Under the pieces are notes generated by a model, which saw only the letters and a program-made list of their open reading frames with translations, ran no database searches and was not told the DNA's origin. Shown here in pieces: positions 27,618-36,717 of a stretch of 64,000 nt of DNA (positions are counted from its first letter, which is position 1; each line of letters opens with the position of its first letter). Source of the stretch: Hydrocarboniphaga sp. GTDB taxonomy: Bacteria; Pseudomonadota; Gammaproteobacteria; Nevskiales; Nevskiaceae. The DNA lies in contig NZ_JAQGNT010000097.1 of NCBI RefSeq assembly GCF_028291725.1, positions 1 through 64,000 of the forward strand, written 5' to 3'. The position numbers and the translations under genes are program-made.

Positions 27618-29159
27618 ATGAATATCTTCGAGGGCAAAGACCTTCGTGTCGTCGGCCGCCTGTTCGACCGCTCGCTCGATCAGCTGGTGATCACCTTCAC
27701 CGGCCGCGCGGCAGCTCCACCGGTCGCCAAGGGCTTCGGCGAAAATTATCTGATCAAACGGCAAATCTCCGCGGTCCATTTCATCAGCAAAGACAATCAC
27801 TGGTGGCAAACGGCGGAGCTGCGCCAGGCCATAGACGAAGTGGAACGTCTCGGCCTGATCCAGAATCGCGGCCTGACGCTGTACGGATCCAGCATGGGCG
27901 CCTACGCGGCACTGATGGTGTCGGGTCGACTCAAACCGAAGCGGCTGATCCTGTTCTCACCACAATTCTCGATCGACGGAAAGCGGGTCCCGTTCGAAAA
28001 GCGCTGGCGCAACTACGCCGCCAAGCTCAGCTTCGATTACGACGACATGGCGGCATGTGTCGATCACGACGCGGAGATCAAAGCAGTCTTCGATCCCCAC
28101 TACGAGCCCGATACCCGGCACATCGATCTGATCGAACAGCTGCGGCCGCTGGAGAGGATCGCGATACCGTTTGCAGGTCACAACACGGCACGCGCACTTG
28201 AGGAGTTGGGCATTCTGACCCAGGTGACCGATGCGCTGTTGTCGGGCAACTTCGACAAGAATAGATTCAGTCGCCAGTACCGCAGTCTGCGCGCCGGTTC
28301 GTCACTATTTTGGCATGGGTTCTCCGAAGCCCTGGAGCAACGCCGTCACGCGGCGGCCTCGACCTATACAGCGATGCTCGCGGCGCTGGTGATGAGCAAC
28401 AGCGGCCGCATGAACGACCCCGTACTGCGCCGCGACATCCTGCGTCGGGGGATGGCGGCGGCTTGCGAGCTGGAACTACCCATATTTGCGCGCAACTGGC
28501 TGAGCGTACTCGAGCCACTGGAGAAGCATCCCTATCAGGTCAGCTATTTCCGCGCGCTACTCGCACGAGCCGAAAACAACTGGCCACTGGCTCTCAGTGA
28601 GGCAACGGCTGCGTCAAACGGCAGCCCTGATTCGCCCGTTTTTCTCGCCCTGAAATTGGAAGCCGCGACGAAATGCGGGGAAGCCGCCGGTGTCTTGCTC
28701 TATTGCGACCAGCACACGACCCGCGTCAGACGATCCGGCGCGCTCCTGCTGGCACAGGCGATGGCCAGCGCCGGGATGCAGCAGTGGCAGGCGACACTGG
28801 ACACATTGAAACTCGTGTTCCGCTATGACCGCCGCAATCCGCGCGCGCGCGCGCTGGCCGTACATTGCTGGATAGCGTTGGGCCGGCCCGAGGCGGCTGA
28901 AAAACAACTAGCCCCGGTATTGCAGTTCGACCTGCCCAGCCCGCAACTCGCGGCCGAAATCCGCACGCTGCTGGCCAACGGCGGTTCACGCGGCCCAGCC
29001 AAACGCTACGAGCAGCGCCAGACGCGCAATCGCGAGCGCTTCAATGCTCTAGTCACCGAGTTAGGCGGCCTGGACTGGAAGATCTGGCCAGCCCAGATTC
29101 CCGACCTGCGCGCCCGGCATCCAGTTTCGCGGCGCAGCGCGCCATCGGCGCTTTCCTAA
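27618..29159 (+). CDS. Alpha/beta-hydrolase-like protein with C-terminal helical repeats
   Basis: Encodes 513 residues from the ATG at 27618. The N-terminal 210 residues contain a nucleophile elbow LYGSSMGAYAAL (G-S-S-M-G) and a late FAGHNTARALEEL His, which fits an alpha/beta hydrolase. Residues about 220-440 look like TPR/Sel1-like helices (ARAENNWPLALSEATAASNGS and QWQATLDTLKLVFRYD). Similar two-part proteins occur beside polysaccharide glycosyltransferases, but no activity is established for this one. A deacylase or esterase trimming decorations is one possibility. Its TAA overlaps the converging gene's TAG. Confidence 0.6.
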   Translation: MNIFEGKDLRVVGRLFDRSLDQLVITFTGRAAAPPVAKGFGENYLIKRQISAVHFISKDNHWWQTAELRQAIDEVERLGLIQNRGLTLYGSSMGAYAALMVSGRLKPKRLILFSPQFSIDGKRVPFEKRWRNYAAKLSFDYDDMAACVDHDAEIKAVFDPHYEPDTRHIDLIEQLRPLERIAIPFAGHNTARALEELGILTQVTDALLSGNFDKNRFSRQYRSLRAGSSLFWHGFSEALEQRRHAAASTYTAMLAALVMSNSGRMNDPVLRRDILRRGMAAACELELPIFARNWLSVLEPLEKHPYQVSYFRALLARAENNWPLALSEATAASNGSPDSPVFLALKLEAATKCGEAAGVLLYCDQHTTRVRRSGALLLAQAMASAGMQQWQATLDTLKLVFRYDRRNPRARALAVHCWIALGRPEAAEKQLAPVLQFDLPSPQLAAEIRTLLANGGSRGPAKRYEQRQTRNRERFNALVTELGGLDWKIWPAQIPDLRARHPVSRRSAPSALS

Positions 29160-30088
29160 TCCGGTTCGGGCTTCGTCGGCGGCGAAATCTCGACCGCCGA
29201 TGCTGCCGCGACGTCTGGCTGCAGCTGCGGGAAACGGTGCTGGTACTCCAGCAACGGCGCGCGGAACCAACGCTCCGCCGTCGAATATTCTTCATAGATC
29301 CGATCGAACCCATCGACGTCGAGGGTCCCGGTCAACGACGCTGCCTGTAACCCGGAATAGGTCCGCCGTAGCCAGCGTGCGGGGCTGCCGTCGGCTGGTG
29401 ACGACATCGCCGACGACACTTGATGACGCAACTCGCTGCGCAGGAAATCGGCAACAGCCGCGCGCGCCGCGTCGTCGATCTTCATCGCGACGCCGAGCTG
29501 AGCTTCGCAGCGCCGGATCACCTGCTCCCAGTCACCCAGCAACTGGTTGTATGACACGAAAACTCGTGGCTGATGCCGACTTGCACGTTCCGGCAGTAGG
29601 TTGTACTTGAGCCACAAGGCCTGCGAATACTCGCCGGACAGGGCATAGCGCTGAGCCAGCGAAGCGGCAACTTCATCCGGGTGGCGGAAGATCTGAACGA
29701 TACTGATCCTGTGACCGAGATGCGTGGCGACATCGAACCAGATTTCGGACAGACCAGATATCCGCGGGTCCTTGATCACCGCAATATCGGCTTTCGGCAA
29801 CTCCCCCAGGAAGGCCCGGATGTGCGCCTCGAACATCTGGCGCCGACGACTCGGCTGGGTCGCCTCCTCGACCACGCGCAGGCTGGGATCGTGATAGGCC
29901 GAGCCGATGCTGCGCAGAAAGGCATCATTGCGCTTCAGCGACACTTCGGGCTCGAAGTACCCCATCGGATTAGCCTTGCTGGGGCGCAGTATCCGCTCAG
30001 GCAGCGCGGCACCACATAGCGACAGCACGCGCGTCATCGCAGATGTACCGCTGCGCCCCATCCCCAGCACGAAAATGATGTTCATCAT
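29156..30088 (-). CDS. Sulfotransferase family protein
   Basis: Encodes 310 residues; ATG ATG at 30088/30085. The 5'-PSB loop is at the very N-terminus (IIFVLGMGRSGTSAMTRVL), and VQIFRHPDEVAASLAQR supplies the 3'-phosphate-binding Arg and Ser. KANPMGYFEPEVSLKRND is typical of this bacterial sulfotransferase group. Its stop overlaps that of the converging hydrolase-like gene by 3 nt. It is divergent from the next sulfotransferase-like gene across about 200 bp. It predicts sulfation of a sugar using PAPS. Confidence 0.8.
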   Translation of the reverse strand: MMNIIFVLGMGRSGTSAMTRVLSLCGAALPERILRPSKANPMGYFEPEVSLKRNDAFLRSIGSAYHDPSLRVVEEATQPSRRRQMFEAHIRAFLGELPKADIAVIKDPRISGLSEIWFDVATHLGHRISIVQIFRHPDEVAASLAQRYALSGEYSQALWLKYNLLPERASRHQPRVFVSYNQLLGDWEQVIRRCEAQLGVAMKIDDAARAAVADFLRSELRHQVSSAMSSPADGSPARWLRRTYSGLQAASLTGTLDVDGFDRIYEEYSTAERWFRAPLLEYQHRFPQLQPDVAAASAVEISPPTKPEPD

Positions 30089-30289
30089 AGTCACCGCATT
30101 CGACGGATCGGCAGCCACCATTCTCGACGCTGCGCCCTCTACAGGAAGTATAGCTTTCACCCCGGGGCAATCCTCACGATAGTACGGGCGGCATCCAGTG
30201 AACTCGTATTCGCTTAGAATCGAACACAAAGTCGGCGGCAGCCGGCTATACGCGATGCGCGCCGCGTCTCCGCCAACCCGCGAAGGCAT

Positions 30290-31396
30290 ATGAAGAAACT
30301 GTTCGTCCATATTGGTGCACCGAAGACCGGGACGTCGGCCATACAGCACTTCATGCTGCGCAACCGCGAGACGCTGGCCAAACAGGGCGTGTTGTACCCA
30401 GAAGGTGGCATGCTGAAGTCGGCACATCATCTGATTGGCGCGGCAATCCATCCGCTACGCGTCAAGCGGTTGGGCACCGCAGCCCGGGATGAAGTACTGG
30501 CAACCGCGATCAACCGAATCAAGGAGGAAGTCGCCCAGCAGTCGCCGCATACGCTGGTGATCTCGACGGAATATTTCTGGGGTGCGCTTTCCACCACCAA
30601 TGTGAATCGACTGCTGGCGCCATTCAGCGACTGGGACCTCAACGTCATCGTCTATCTGCGTCGGCAGGATCTGCTGGCGCAGTCGCTCTATGTGCAGGCG
30701 GTGAAGACCGGTACCCCACTGACGTTCCAGGAGTGGGTGGACAGCGCCGTTGACAGCGGCAAAGCCGGCTTTTTGTTCCATGACGTGCTCGCTTCGTGGC
30801 GCGATTGCGGCCTGCCGGTTTCGGTCATCGTCCGCATCTATGAAAAATCCCGGATCGGCAGCGACATCTGCAACGATTTTCTGGAAACAATCGGTGCCTC
30901 CGCCGTCGGCGACCTTTCCTTCGACAATCGCTCGGTAAACACCGCGCCCGACATGGTGACAACCGAATTGCTGCGGATCATCAACCGCAGCCTGCCGGAC
31001 AAGGAGGTCGCTGAACGGGTTCGGCGGAACATCATCAAGCACAGCCCGCCACGAGCCTTGTTTGCGCCGCTGCGTTACCTGGATTCGGCTGAAGTCGTCG
31101 CCTTCATGCAACGATTCGACGCGGACAACCAGAAAGTCGCGAAAGAGTTCCTGGGCGGCGAGGACTCGGCCTTGTTCCAGGATCCGCTGCCTTCAGGCGA
31201 CGACGCCGAGCCTGCTGGTTTCCAAGCAAACGCTCTGCTGCAGAGACTGATCGAGTTGTTGCCAACGATGATCCAATCGGCGGCGGAGCTGAAAGTCGCG
31301 CCGCCAAGCGTGACGGCGGTGAACAACGACCAGGCGCTACGATTCAAAAAGAAGCAGCGAAAAATGCAAGCCAAGCTGCGAGGAAATCCGGCCTGA
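30290..31396 (+). CDS. Sulfotransferase-like P-loop protein (HIGAPKTGT type)
   Basis: Encodes 368 residues from an ATG at 30290. The N-terminus is MKKLFVHIGAPKTGTSAIQ, the 5'-phosphosulfate loop of a family found in many capsule loci. LNVIVYLRRQDLLAQSLYVQ gives the Arg/Ser region of the 3'-phosphate site. The C-terminus is basic and helical (RFKKKQRKMQAKLRG). It shares layout with the protein at 45966 and the N-terminal domain at 47049, including an LG-x-E-D-x-x-LF segment near the end. Sulfotransferase activity is inferred from family only. Confidence 0.72.
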   Translation: MKKLFVHIGAPKTGTSAIQHFMLRNRETLAKQGVLYPEGGMLKSAHHLIGAAIHPLRVKRLGTAARDEVLATAINRIKEEVAQQSPHTLVISTEYFWGALSTTNVNRLLAPFSDWDLNVIVYLRRQDLLAQSLYVQAVKTGTPLTFQEWVDSAVDSGKAGFLFHDVLASWRDCGLPVSVIVRIYEKSRIGSDICNDFLETIGASAVGDLSFDNRSVNTAPDMVTTELLRIINRSLPDKEVAERVRRNIIKHSPPRALFAPLRYLDSAEVVAFMQRFDADNQKVAKEFLGGEDSALFQDPLPSGDDAEPAGFQANALLQRLIELLPTMIQSAAELKVAPPSVTAVNNDQALRFKKKQRKMQAKLRGNPA

Positions 31397-31544
31397 TGCG
31401 CGCCGAGGCGATGCAGCAACTGCCAGATGAGACCGAAGAGATTTCGTACCAGGCAAGTAAAAGCGATTCCGATACCGTTTGCTCAGAACGGCACGCGGAT
31501 GAATGGTGTCAGCCTAAAATAGAAATAGTCAGGACGGGGTGAAC

Positions 31545-33455
31545 ATGACTCTGGATATTCTCGGACTTCCCTGGCTCACGGAAAAGTCTGATGAGGCTAG
31601 GTCGCTGCTGGCCGATGCGTCTGCGCTGCAATCTGCCCCCCTGGAAACCCTGGCGATGCTGGCGCAATGTCGCTTGACCGCCAGCGATACACGCAAGCTC
31701 TGCCGCACACTCGCAGGCCGAAAGGGCGCGACCACAAACGAGAGCGGGTTTGCCTGTATTCGGGTATGCCTTGCCTCGCAGACTACGGCGGAGTTCCTGG
31801 CCGACGAGTTGATACTGGCGGGTCTCCGATTCGGCCTGCTGATCGATATCGTCGCCACCGAGTTCAATCAACTTGCCGATCTGGCGTTCGGCAATTTCTT
31901 CGACGATGAACGTAATGCCGGTGTCGATTTCACCTTCCTCGCCCTGGACTATCGGCAGCTCGGATTCCGTCTCGATTCTCTAGGCTGCCCTGATCAAGCC
32001 GAGCAGGATGTCGAAGATAAACTGGCTTTCGTCCGAGGAATCGTCGACGGAATCCGTTCACGAACCCGTTCGCCCTGTGTCGTTCAAAACCTGGTGCCGC
32101 AGGCGGAGTGCTGGAACTCCAGCTTTGACCGTGGCCTGGCGGGGACGGCAAGCTGGCAAGTCGATACTTTCAATCGGCGCCTGTGCGAAATCCTGGCGGG
32201 GACCGGCAACCATCTTTTCGACGTGGCGCAGATTGCCTCGATCATCGGCGTTTCGCGGTGGAACAACCATTCCATGTGGTACCTGGCCAAACTGCCGTGC
32301 TCGCAGAATGTGGTTCCGTACTATGGCCACCGGATTGCGGCGACGCTTGCAGCTGCTCGCGGAAAGTCCAAGCGCGTGCTCGTCCTCGATCTCGACAATA
32401 CGCTATGGGGCGGCGTCATCGGCGATGACGGCGTCGAGGGGATCGTGGTGGGCCAGGGGTCTGCAGCTGGAGAGGCCCATCTCGATATACAGCGCATGGC
32501 CAAGCGCCTGAGGGCCTGTGGCGTCGTGCTCGCCGTTGCCTCCAAGAATTCGGACGACGTCGCCAGAAAGCCTTTCGAGCATCACAGCGAAATGCTACTC
32601 AAGCTGGATGACTTCGCCGTGTTCTCTGCGAATTGGGAGGACAAGGCCAGCAACATCCTGCACATTTCCAAGCTGCTGGAACTGGGACTCGATTCGTTCG
32701 TGTTCCTGGACGACAACCCGCTAGAGCGCGATATCGTGCGGCGCCGCCTTCCCTCGGTTTCAGTCCCGGAAGTCGGTTCCAACGCAGGCGACTATGTGTC
32801 GATCGTCATGAGCGCCGGTTACTTCGAGACGGTTTCTTTCGGAACCGAAGATCAGCAACGGGCTCGGATGTACCGCGACAACGCCAAGCGCAGCCTGCAG
32901 ATGGAGACCGTGGGGGACCTCAACTCGTATCTCGCGTCCTTAGGCATGCGGATGACGCTCACCCCGTTCGACAAGGCAGGCCGCTCGCGCATCGCCCAGC
33001 TGATCAACAAGTCCAACCAGTTCAATCTGACGACGCGCCGCTATTCGGATGTGGACGTCGAGACAGTGGAGCTCGACCCCGATACATTCACGCTTCAGAT
33101 CAGGCTGGTCGATTCATTCGGCGACAACGGCATGATCTCCGTGGTGATATGCCGCCGGCTGGAACGTGACTGGGAGATCGATACCTGGCTGATGAGTTGC
33201 CGCGTGCTCAATCGGCGAGTCGAAGAACAGGTGCTACAGCATATGGTCGAGCAGGCCCTTGCCAGCGGAATCACGCGGCTAAAGGGGGTGTTCCGCCCGA
33301 CCTCCCGCAATCAGATCGTGGCGCTGCACTACCAGCGTCTCGGCTTCCAGAAAGATCCCGCCTCCACTGAAACGGAAGAAATCTGGTGGCTCGAAAACAG
33401 TGGATACCAGACAAAGCAACTGCCGTTCGAACTGAGTTTGCCGCGCGGGCAGTAA
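31545..33455 (+). CDS. FkbH-like HAD-IIIC family protein
   Basis: Encodes 636 residues; ATG at 31545 with AGGACGGGG upstream. The HAD core starts near residue 278 with VLVLDLDNTLWGGVIGDDG, then SKNSDDVARKPFEHH and FVFLDDNPLERDIV. A GNAT-like C-terminal part follows (SFGDNGMISVVICRRLE). FkbH proteins load a phosphorylated C3 unit from 1,3-bisphosphoglycerate onto an acyl carrier protein as glyceryl-ACP. An ACP gene lies 1.5 kb away, so glyceryl or lactyl decoration of the polysaccharide is a reasonable inference. A REP pair follows the stop. Confidence 0.85.
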   Translation: MTLDILGLPWLTEKSDEARSLLADASALQSAPLETLAMLAQCRLTASDTRKLCRTLAGRKGATTNESGFACIRVCLASQTTAEFLADELILAGLRFGLLIDIVATEFNQLADLAFGNFFDDERNAGVDFTFLALDYRQLGFRLDSLGCPDQAEQDVEDKLAFVRGIVDGIRSRTRSPCVVQNLVPQAECWNSSFDRGLAGTASWQVDTFNRRLCEILAGTGNHLFDVAQIASIIGVSRWNNHSMWYLAKLPCSQNVVPYYGHRIAATLAAARGKSKRVLVLDLDNTLWGGVIGDDGVEGIVVGQGSAAGEAHLDIQRMAKRLRACGVVLAVASKNSDDVARKPFEHHSEMLLKLDDFAVFSANWEDKASNILHISKLLELGLDSFVFLDDNPLERDIVRRRLPSVSVPEVGSNAGDYVSIVMSAGYFETVSFGTEDQQRARMYRDNAKRSLQMETVGDLNSYLASLGMRMTLTPFDKAGRSRIAQLINKSNQFNLTTRRYSDVDVETVELDPDTFTLQIRLVDSFGDNGMISVVICRRLERDWEIDTWLMSCRVLNRRVEEQVLQHMVEQALASGITRLKGVFRPTSRNQIVALHYQRLGFQKDPASTETEEIWWLENSGYQTKQLPFELSLPRGQ

Positions 33456-33465
33456 GCATCAAGCC

Positions 33466-33547
33466 CTCGTAGGGCGGGTCATGACCCGCCGCTTTCGCTC
33501 CACCGGTACACAAAATCAAAACGGCGGGTCATGACCCGCCCTACGAG
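33466..33547. repeat. REPIN-like perfect inverted repeat, GTAGGGCGGG family
   Basis: Arms of 26 bp at 33466-33491 and 33522-33547 are perfect reverse complements around a 30-nt loop. Each arm contains the 18-bp palindrome GGCGGGTCATGACCCGCC flanked by CGTAG. It sits between two converging genes, where it could also terminate transcription. This is the layout of two REPs forming a REPIN. Confidence 0.9.
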
Positions 33548-33553
33548 CCTGGC

Positions 33554-34000
33554 CTACGAACGATTTGCCGGGACCGGAGCCGGCAAGTGAATCAGTTCAA
33601 TAAGCCCAAACCCGCCCACCAGGTGAAACGAGACAGCCCGCCCGCCGAACAGCACCGCTGGCTTTGGGGGGCTGACCGTCATGTGCTTCAGCGAGTCTGC
33701 TGCCATGGCGGCCAGGGACGCGTCGGCGTCGTGCGTCGTGAAGCAGGAGTGATAGATGCAGGCGTCCTGCCTGCGCAGTACCGAACTGAGCGGCCCCAGG
33801 CCGTCGTCGGCCGGCACGATCAGCTCCAGGCTGGGCAGGCCACTGCCCCGGCACATGGCGAGCCGCACGTTCTGCTCGGGATCCACGATGAGCTCGCCGA
33901 CTTCGTAGCCTAGCCCCTGCAGAAACACCCGCGCCGGTCGCTCATCCCGAGCAGCAAGTCCAAAGTGGTGGAACACCAAACCGTAACGCGACGGATTCAC
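33554..34000 (-). CDS. VOC (glyoxalase-like) superfamily protein
   Basis: Encodes 148 residues. Paired beta-alpha-beta modules are suggested by FHHFGLAARDERPARVFLQGLGYEV and YHSCFTTHDADASLAAMAADS. Candidate metal ligands are the His in VFHHFGLA, Glu in SLELIVP, His in IYHSCF and the C-terminal Glu in GLIELIHL, as in methylmalonyl-CoA epimerase-like VOC proteins. The start overlaps the upstream methyltransferase stop by ATGA, so it works with the FkbH/ACP module. An epimerase or isomerase of an acyl intermediate is possible; the substrate is unknown. Confidence 0.72.
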   Translation of the reverse strand: MNPSRYGLVFHHFGLAARDERPARVFLQGLGYEVGELIVDPEQNVRLAMCRGSGLPSLELIVPADDGLGPLSSVLRRQDACIYHSCFTTHDADASLAAMAADSLKHMTVSPPKPAVLFGGRAVSFHLVGGFGLIELIHLPAPVPANRS

Positions 34001-34899
34001 GGCGTCAGCACATAGGCCACATTGATCGGCAGACGCGCCGCCACACTTTGCTGCAAGGTCTTGCCGAAATAGGGCACAGCCAATTGGCGCTGGATCGAAA
34101 ACCCAGACTGGGTGATCAGTTTTTCCACTTCTGCTTCATTGGAAAACAGCGTGATATGGTCGATCGCGGGCGCATTGATGCAGGTGGTCACGAATACATG
34201 TGCGCCATCAGCGGCTCGCGATCGAAGACGGGTCAGAAACGCTTTCGGCTGCTCAACGTGTTCCAGAACCTCGCCCATCACCACTACGTCATGCTTGCTG
34301 TCGTCCGCGCTCTCAGCCAGGAAGTCGGCCTGAATCAGCCGAAGGCGGTCGCGGGCTTGCGGCAGAATGGCGCGAACGGCCTCGTCCGTGAGCGCCAGGC
34401 TCGCTGCGCTGATGTCCAGCCCGACGAACTCGCTCAGCCGACTTTTTCTCATGGCCTGCAGCAGAAACAGCCCATGGCCCGGCCCGACTTCCAGATAGGA
34501 GCCTTGCTTGTCGTATGGGAAAGTCTCAGTGAAAAAGCGGTGGATCTGGACATGGTTGGGCCAAAGATAATTCGTGACCGCGAGACCCACCATGTACCGC
34601 TGCATGTACTCGTTGTTGAAATAGACCGAATCCGCGACTTCTTCGAACCGGGAGAACTGATAGCGGCCCTCTCGCATGAAGAAAAACTGCGCCTTGACCG
34701 TATCGTCCAGAATCGTCTCGTAGGACTCGGCAAGAAATTCGAGCGAGCGGTCAGCAGCAATGTGGCTGATGTATGCGTCGGCCTCCGCCCGCTCGCCGGG
34801 CTCCAGAAAGCGGAAAGCGTCCTGGATGAACTGCGCATGAGGCGGCCGTCTTTCGGAAACTGCAGCCACCAAGGCCGTCAGACCCTTTTCTGTATTCAT
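33997..34899 (-). CDS. SAM-dependent methyltransferase
   Basis: Encodes 300 residues. The N-terminal 120 residues are helical. Motif I is SYLEVGPGHGLFLLQAM, followed by FVGLDISAASLALTDEA, LIQADFL and DVVVMGEVLEHVEQPKAFL, a clear class I fold. The C-terminus HITLFSNEAEVEKLITQSGF resembles O-methyltransferases acting on carrier-bound or sugar substrates. It overlaps the VOC gene and lies 69 nt downstream of the ACP gene, supporting a role on an ACP-bound C3 unit, such as O-methylation of glyceryl-ACP. Confidence 0.8.
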   Translation of the reverse strand: MNTEKGLTALVAAVSERRPPHAQFIQDAFRFLEPGERAEADAYISHIAADRSLEFLAESYETILDDTVKAQFFFMREGRYQFSRFEEVADSVYFNNEYMQRYMVGLAVTNYLWPNHVQIHRFFTETFPYDKQGSYLEVGPGHGLFLLQAMRKSRLSEFVGLDISAASLALTDEAVRAILPQARDRLRLIQADFLAESADDSKHDVVVMGEVLEHVEQPKAFLTRLRSRAADGAHVFVTTCINAPAIDHITLFSNEAEVEKLITQSGFSIQRQLAVPYFGKTLQQSVAARLPINVAYVLTP

Positions 34900-34968
34900 A
34901 GATACTGTGCACCCGATGTCATTCTGCCAGCTCGGAAACGGCCGCGGTGACGCCGCCTAGCGCTCAGG

Positions 34969-35217
34969 CTATTTGGTCCGCAACTCGTTGATCAAATCGA
35001 CCAGATCGCCGATGTTTTTCAGTTTGCCGATCCTGTCGACCGGGAAACTGACATTGAATTCCTGCTCCAGACGCAGCAGGAATCTCACGTTATTCAGGCT
35101 ATCCCAACCTTCTACGACAGTAGCGTTGGTCGTGGCCGAGAAGTCGGCGATCGGATGGTCGACCACGTCTTCCAGAACGCTCTGCACGTCTTGAGGCACC
35201 AACACTGAGCTGTTCAT
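34969..35217 (-). CDS. Acyl carrier protein
   Basis: Encodes 82 residues from an ATG at 35217. The phosphopantetheine attachment site is Ser40 in VVEGWDSLNNVRFLLRLEQEF, with the expected helix II, and a short acidic C-terminus follows. It is not the housekeeping AcpP, which carries DSLDTVE and sits with fab genes. Next to FkbH, methyltransferase and acyltransferase-like genes it is probably the dedicated carrier for a glyceryl-type unit. It needs a phosphopantetheinyl transferase from elsewhere. Confidence 0.88.
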   Translation of the reverse strand: MNSSVLVPQDVQSVLEDVVDHPIADFSATTNATVVEGWDSLNNVRFLLRLEQEFNVSFPVDRIGKLKNIGDLVDLINELRTK

Positions 35218-35312
35218 TGTCCGTATACTTTCCAGGTTCGAGTGATAAATGATATTTTGGGGATGTTTCGGGAGAACCCTGAGGTTCCCGCAATTGCGCC
35301 GCATGGGCAAGC

Positions 35313-36596
35313 TCAGGCCATAGCCGCAAGCTTCCAGACATCCGACCATGGATGCCGAAGCACTATACCACTTGGATGGCCGGTGAAATGAGCCTCCAGC
35401 CGCCCCTCGTAGAACGCCTTCCAGCGTGCGGTGAACTGCTTGTCGGGCTCACCGGGCTCCTTGATCGGGCCTAGCTCAAAAACAGGACGAAAGCCGGTTT
35501 CGCTGCGGACTACGGTGTACCAGATGGTCTTGCACCGTGACTCGTACGCAATAAACGCTGGACCTGCCGAAATCTTGTTCGGGGCGCCCAGTACCGACAC
35601 GTCGATATCGGCACTGTTGGGGCCATCCGCTACGATGAGTACCGTCTTTTTCTGCAGCAGCGCCTTGATTGCGACGAAGGCGACGGTCTGACGATTGGAT
35701 GCCGTATCGATGATGCCGCCGCCACCTTCTGACTTCATCGACCTCTTGTTCTTGGCCACCGTGTATTGATCGACCATCAGCGTCTTGTAAGCCCCCTGCA
35801 TCAGCCGCAGGAAAGAGCCATGAAAGCTGCACAACAGTGCGGGCGCGAGCGCCAGCACCTCGTCGAAGATCCGGCGGGATTCGTCATGATCCATGAGCGA
35901 GAGTAGATCCTCAAGCACCAGACGGGAAAGCTCACTTTGTCCCGATTCCATTTCCTGCAGGGTCGATAACACAGCGAGATCGCTTTGGTCACTGATGAAA
36001 TGGTCGATCAACTGCGCTGTTCGCAGCTGTTTCTGCCACTCGTCTTTCCCGAGGTGCTGATGTCGATTCCGCTCGAACAGAAAATCCATCGTTCGGGCAT
36101 CCACACGGCAGGCCTCATTGCGTTGCTCCGCAATGCGAAACAGATCGACGGCGGTTTGACATTCTGGCCATGCCCCGTACTTCATCCTCAGCAGGCTGAA
36201 ACGCAGCTCCGGATGCAGGTCGCGATAAAACTTCAGATACTCGGCATTCGAGAAGTGCACCGTACTCTGCCGACCCTGCAAGCGCTCATCCAGTTCTGGC
36301 GCAAACTCGGTGCGCCACCGGGCCAGTCCGCTGAGCCTCATGAGCTGGGCGGTGAGAGAGACACTACTCAGGACCAAGGCTCTTTCCGCCGACAGCGCTT
36401 GAACCAGCTGTTCGTCTTGACCGGCCTGACCGAAATAGTCGACGACGTGCTGAATGACGGTGCCATCAGCCTCGAAACGTCGGATCAACAGCCCTGCAAG
36501 ATCCTTCGCCTCGGCAAACTGCTCGCGGTTCAGGAGCTGCCCAAGCTCCTGAAATGCCGCCGCCGCCGGATGAGCACTCTTTTCGAACAGGCGCAT
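35313..36596 (-). CDS. LpxL/LABLAT-like putative acyltransferase with N-terminal helical region
   Basis: Encodes 427 residues from an ATG at 36596; a TTG at 36686 would add 30 residues. Residues 1-250 are helical and TPR-like. The C-terminal part (about 265-420) resembles lipid A late acyltransferases: CSFHGSFLRLMQGAYK at the catalytic HX4(E/D) position, then LQKKTVLIVADGPNS, LGAPNKISAGPAFIAYESRCKTIWYTV. The acidic residue of HX4(E/D) appears replaced by Arg (H-G-S-F-L-R), which makes a standard mechanism doubtful. Upstream of the ACP gene, it could transfer the ACP-bound group to the polysaccharide. Assignment is tentative. Confidence 0.5.
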   Translation of the reverse strand: MRLFEKSAHPAAAAFQELGQLLNREQFAEAKDLAGLLIRRFEADGTVIQHVVDYFGQAGQDEQLVQALSAERALVLSSVSLTAQLMRLSGLARWRTEFAPELDERLQGRQSTVHFSNAEYLKFYRDLHPELRFSLLRMKYGAWPECQTAVDLFRIAEQRNEACRVDARTMDFLFERNRHQHLGKDEWQKQLRTAQLIDHFISDQSDLAVLSTLQEMESGQSELSRLVLEDLLSLMDHDESRRIFDEVLALAPALLCSFHGSFLRLMQGAYKTLMVDQYTVAKNKRSMKSEGGGGIIDTASNRQTVAFVAIKALLQKKTVLIVADGPNSADIDVSVLGAPNKISAGPAFIAYESRCKTIWYTVVRSETGFRPVFELGPIKEPGEPDKQFTARWKAFYEGRLEAHFTGHPSGIVLRHPWSDVWKLAAMA

Positions 36597-36717
36597 ATTG
36601 CGGCGCCTGTTCTTCGAGGTACGTGCCTCGCTATCGTGCGCGGGGCTCACTTGTTCCGCCTTGAGCGGAGCTGGATGTTTCGGCAATCAGCGGGAGCGGA
36701 GCACATGCTCAAGCCCA

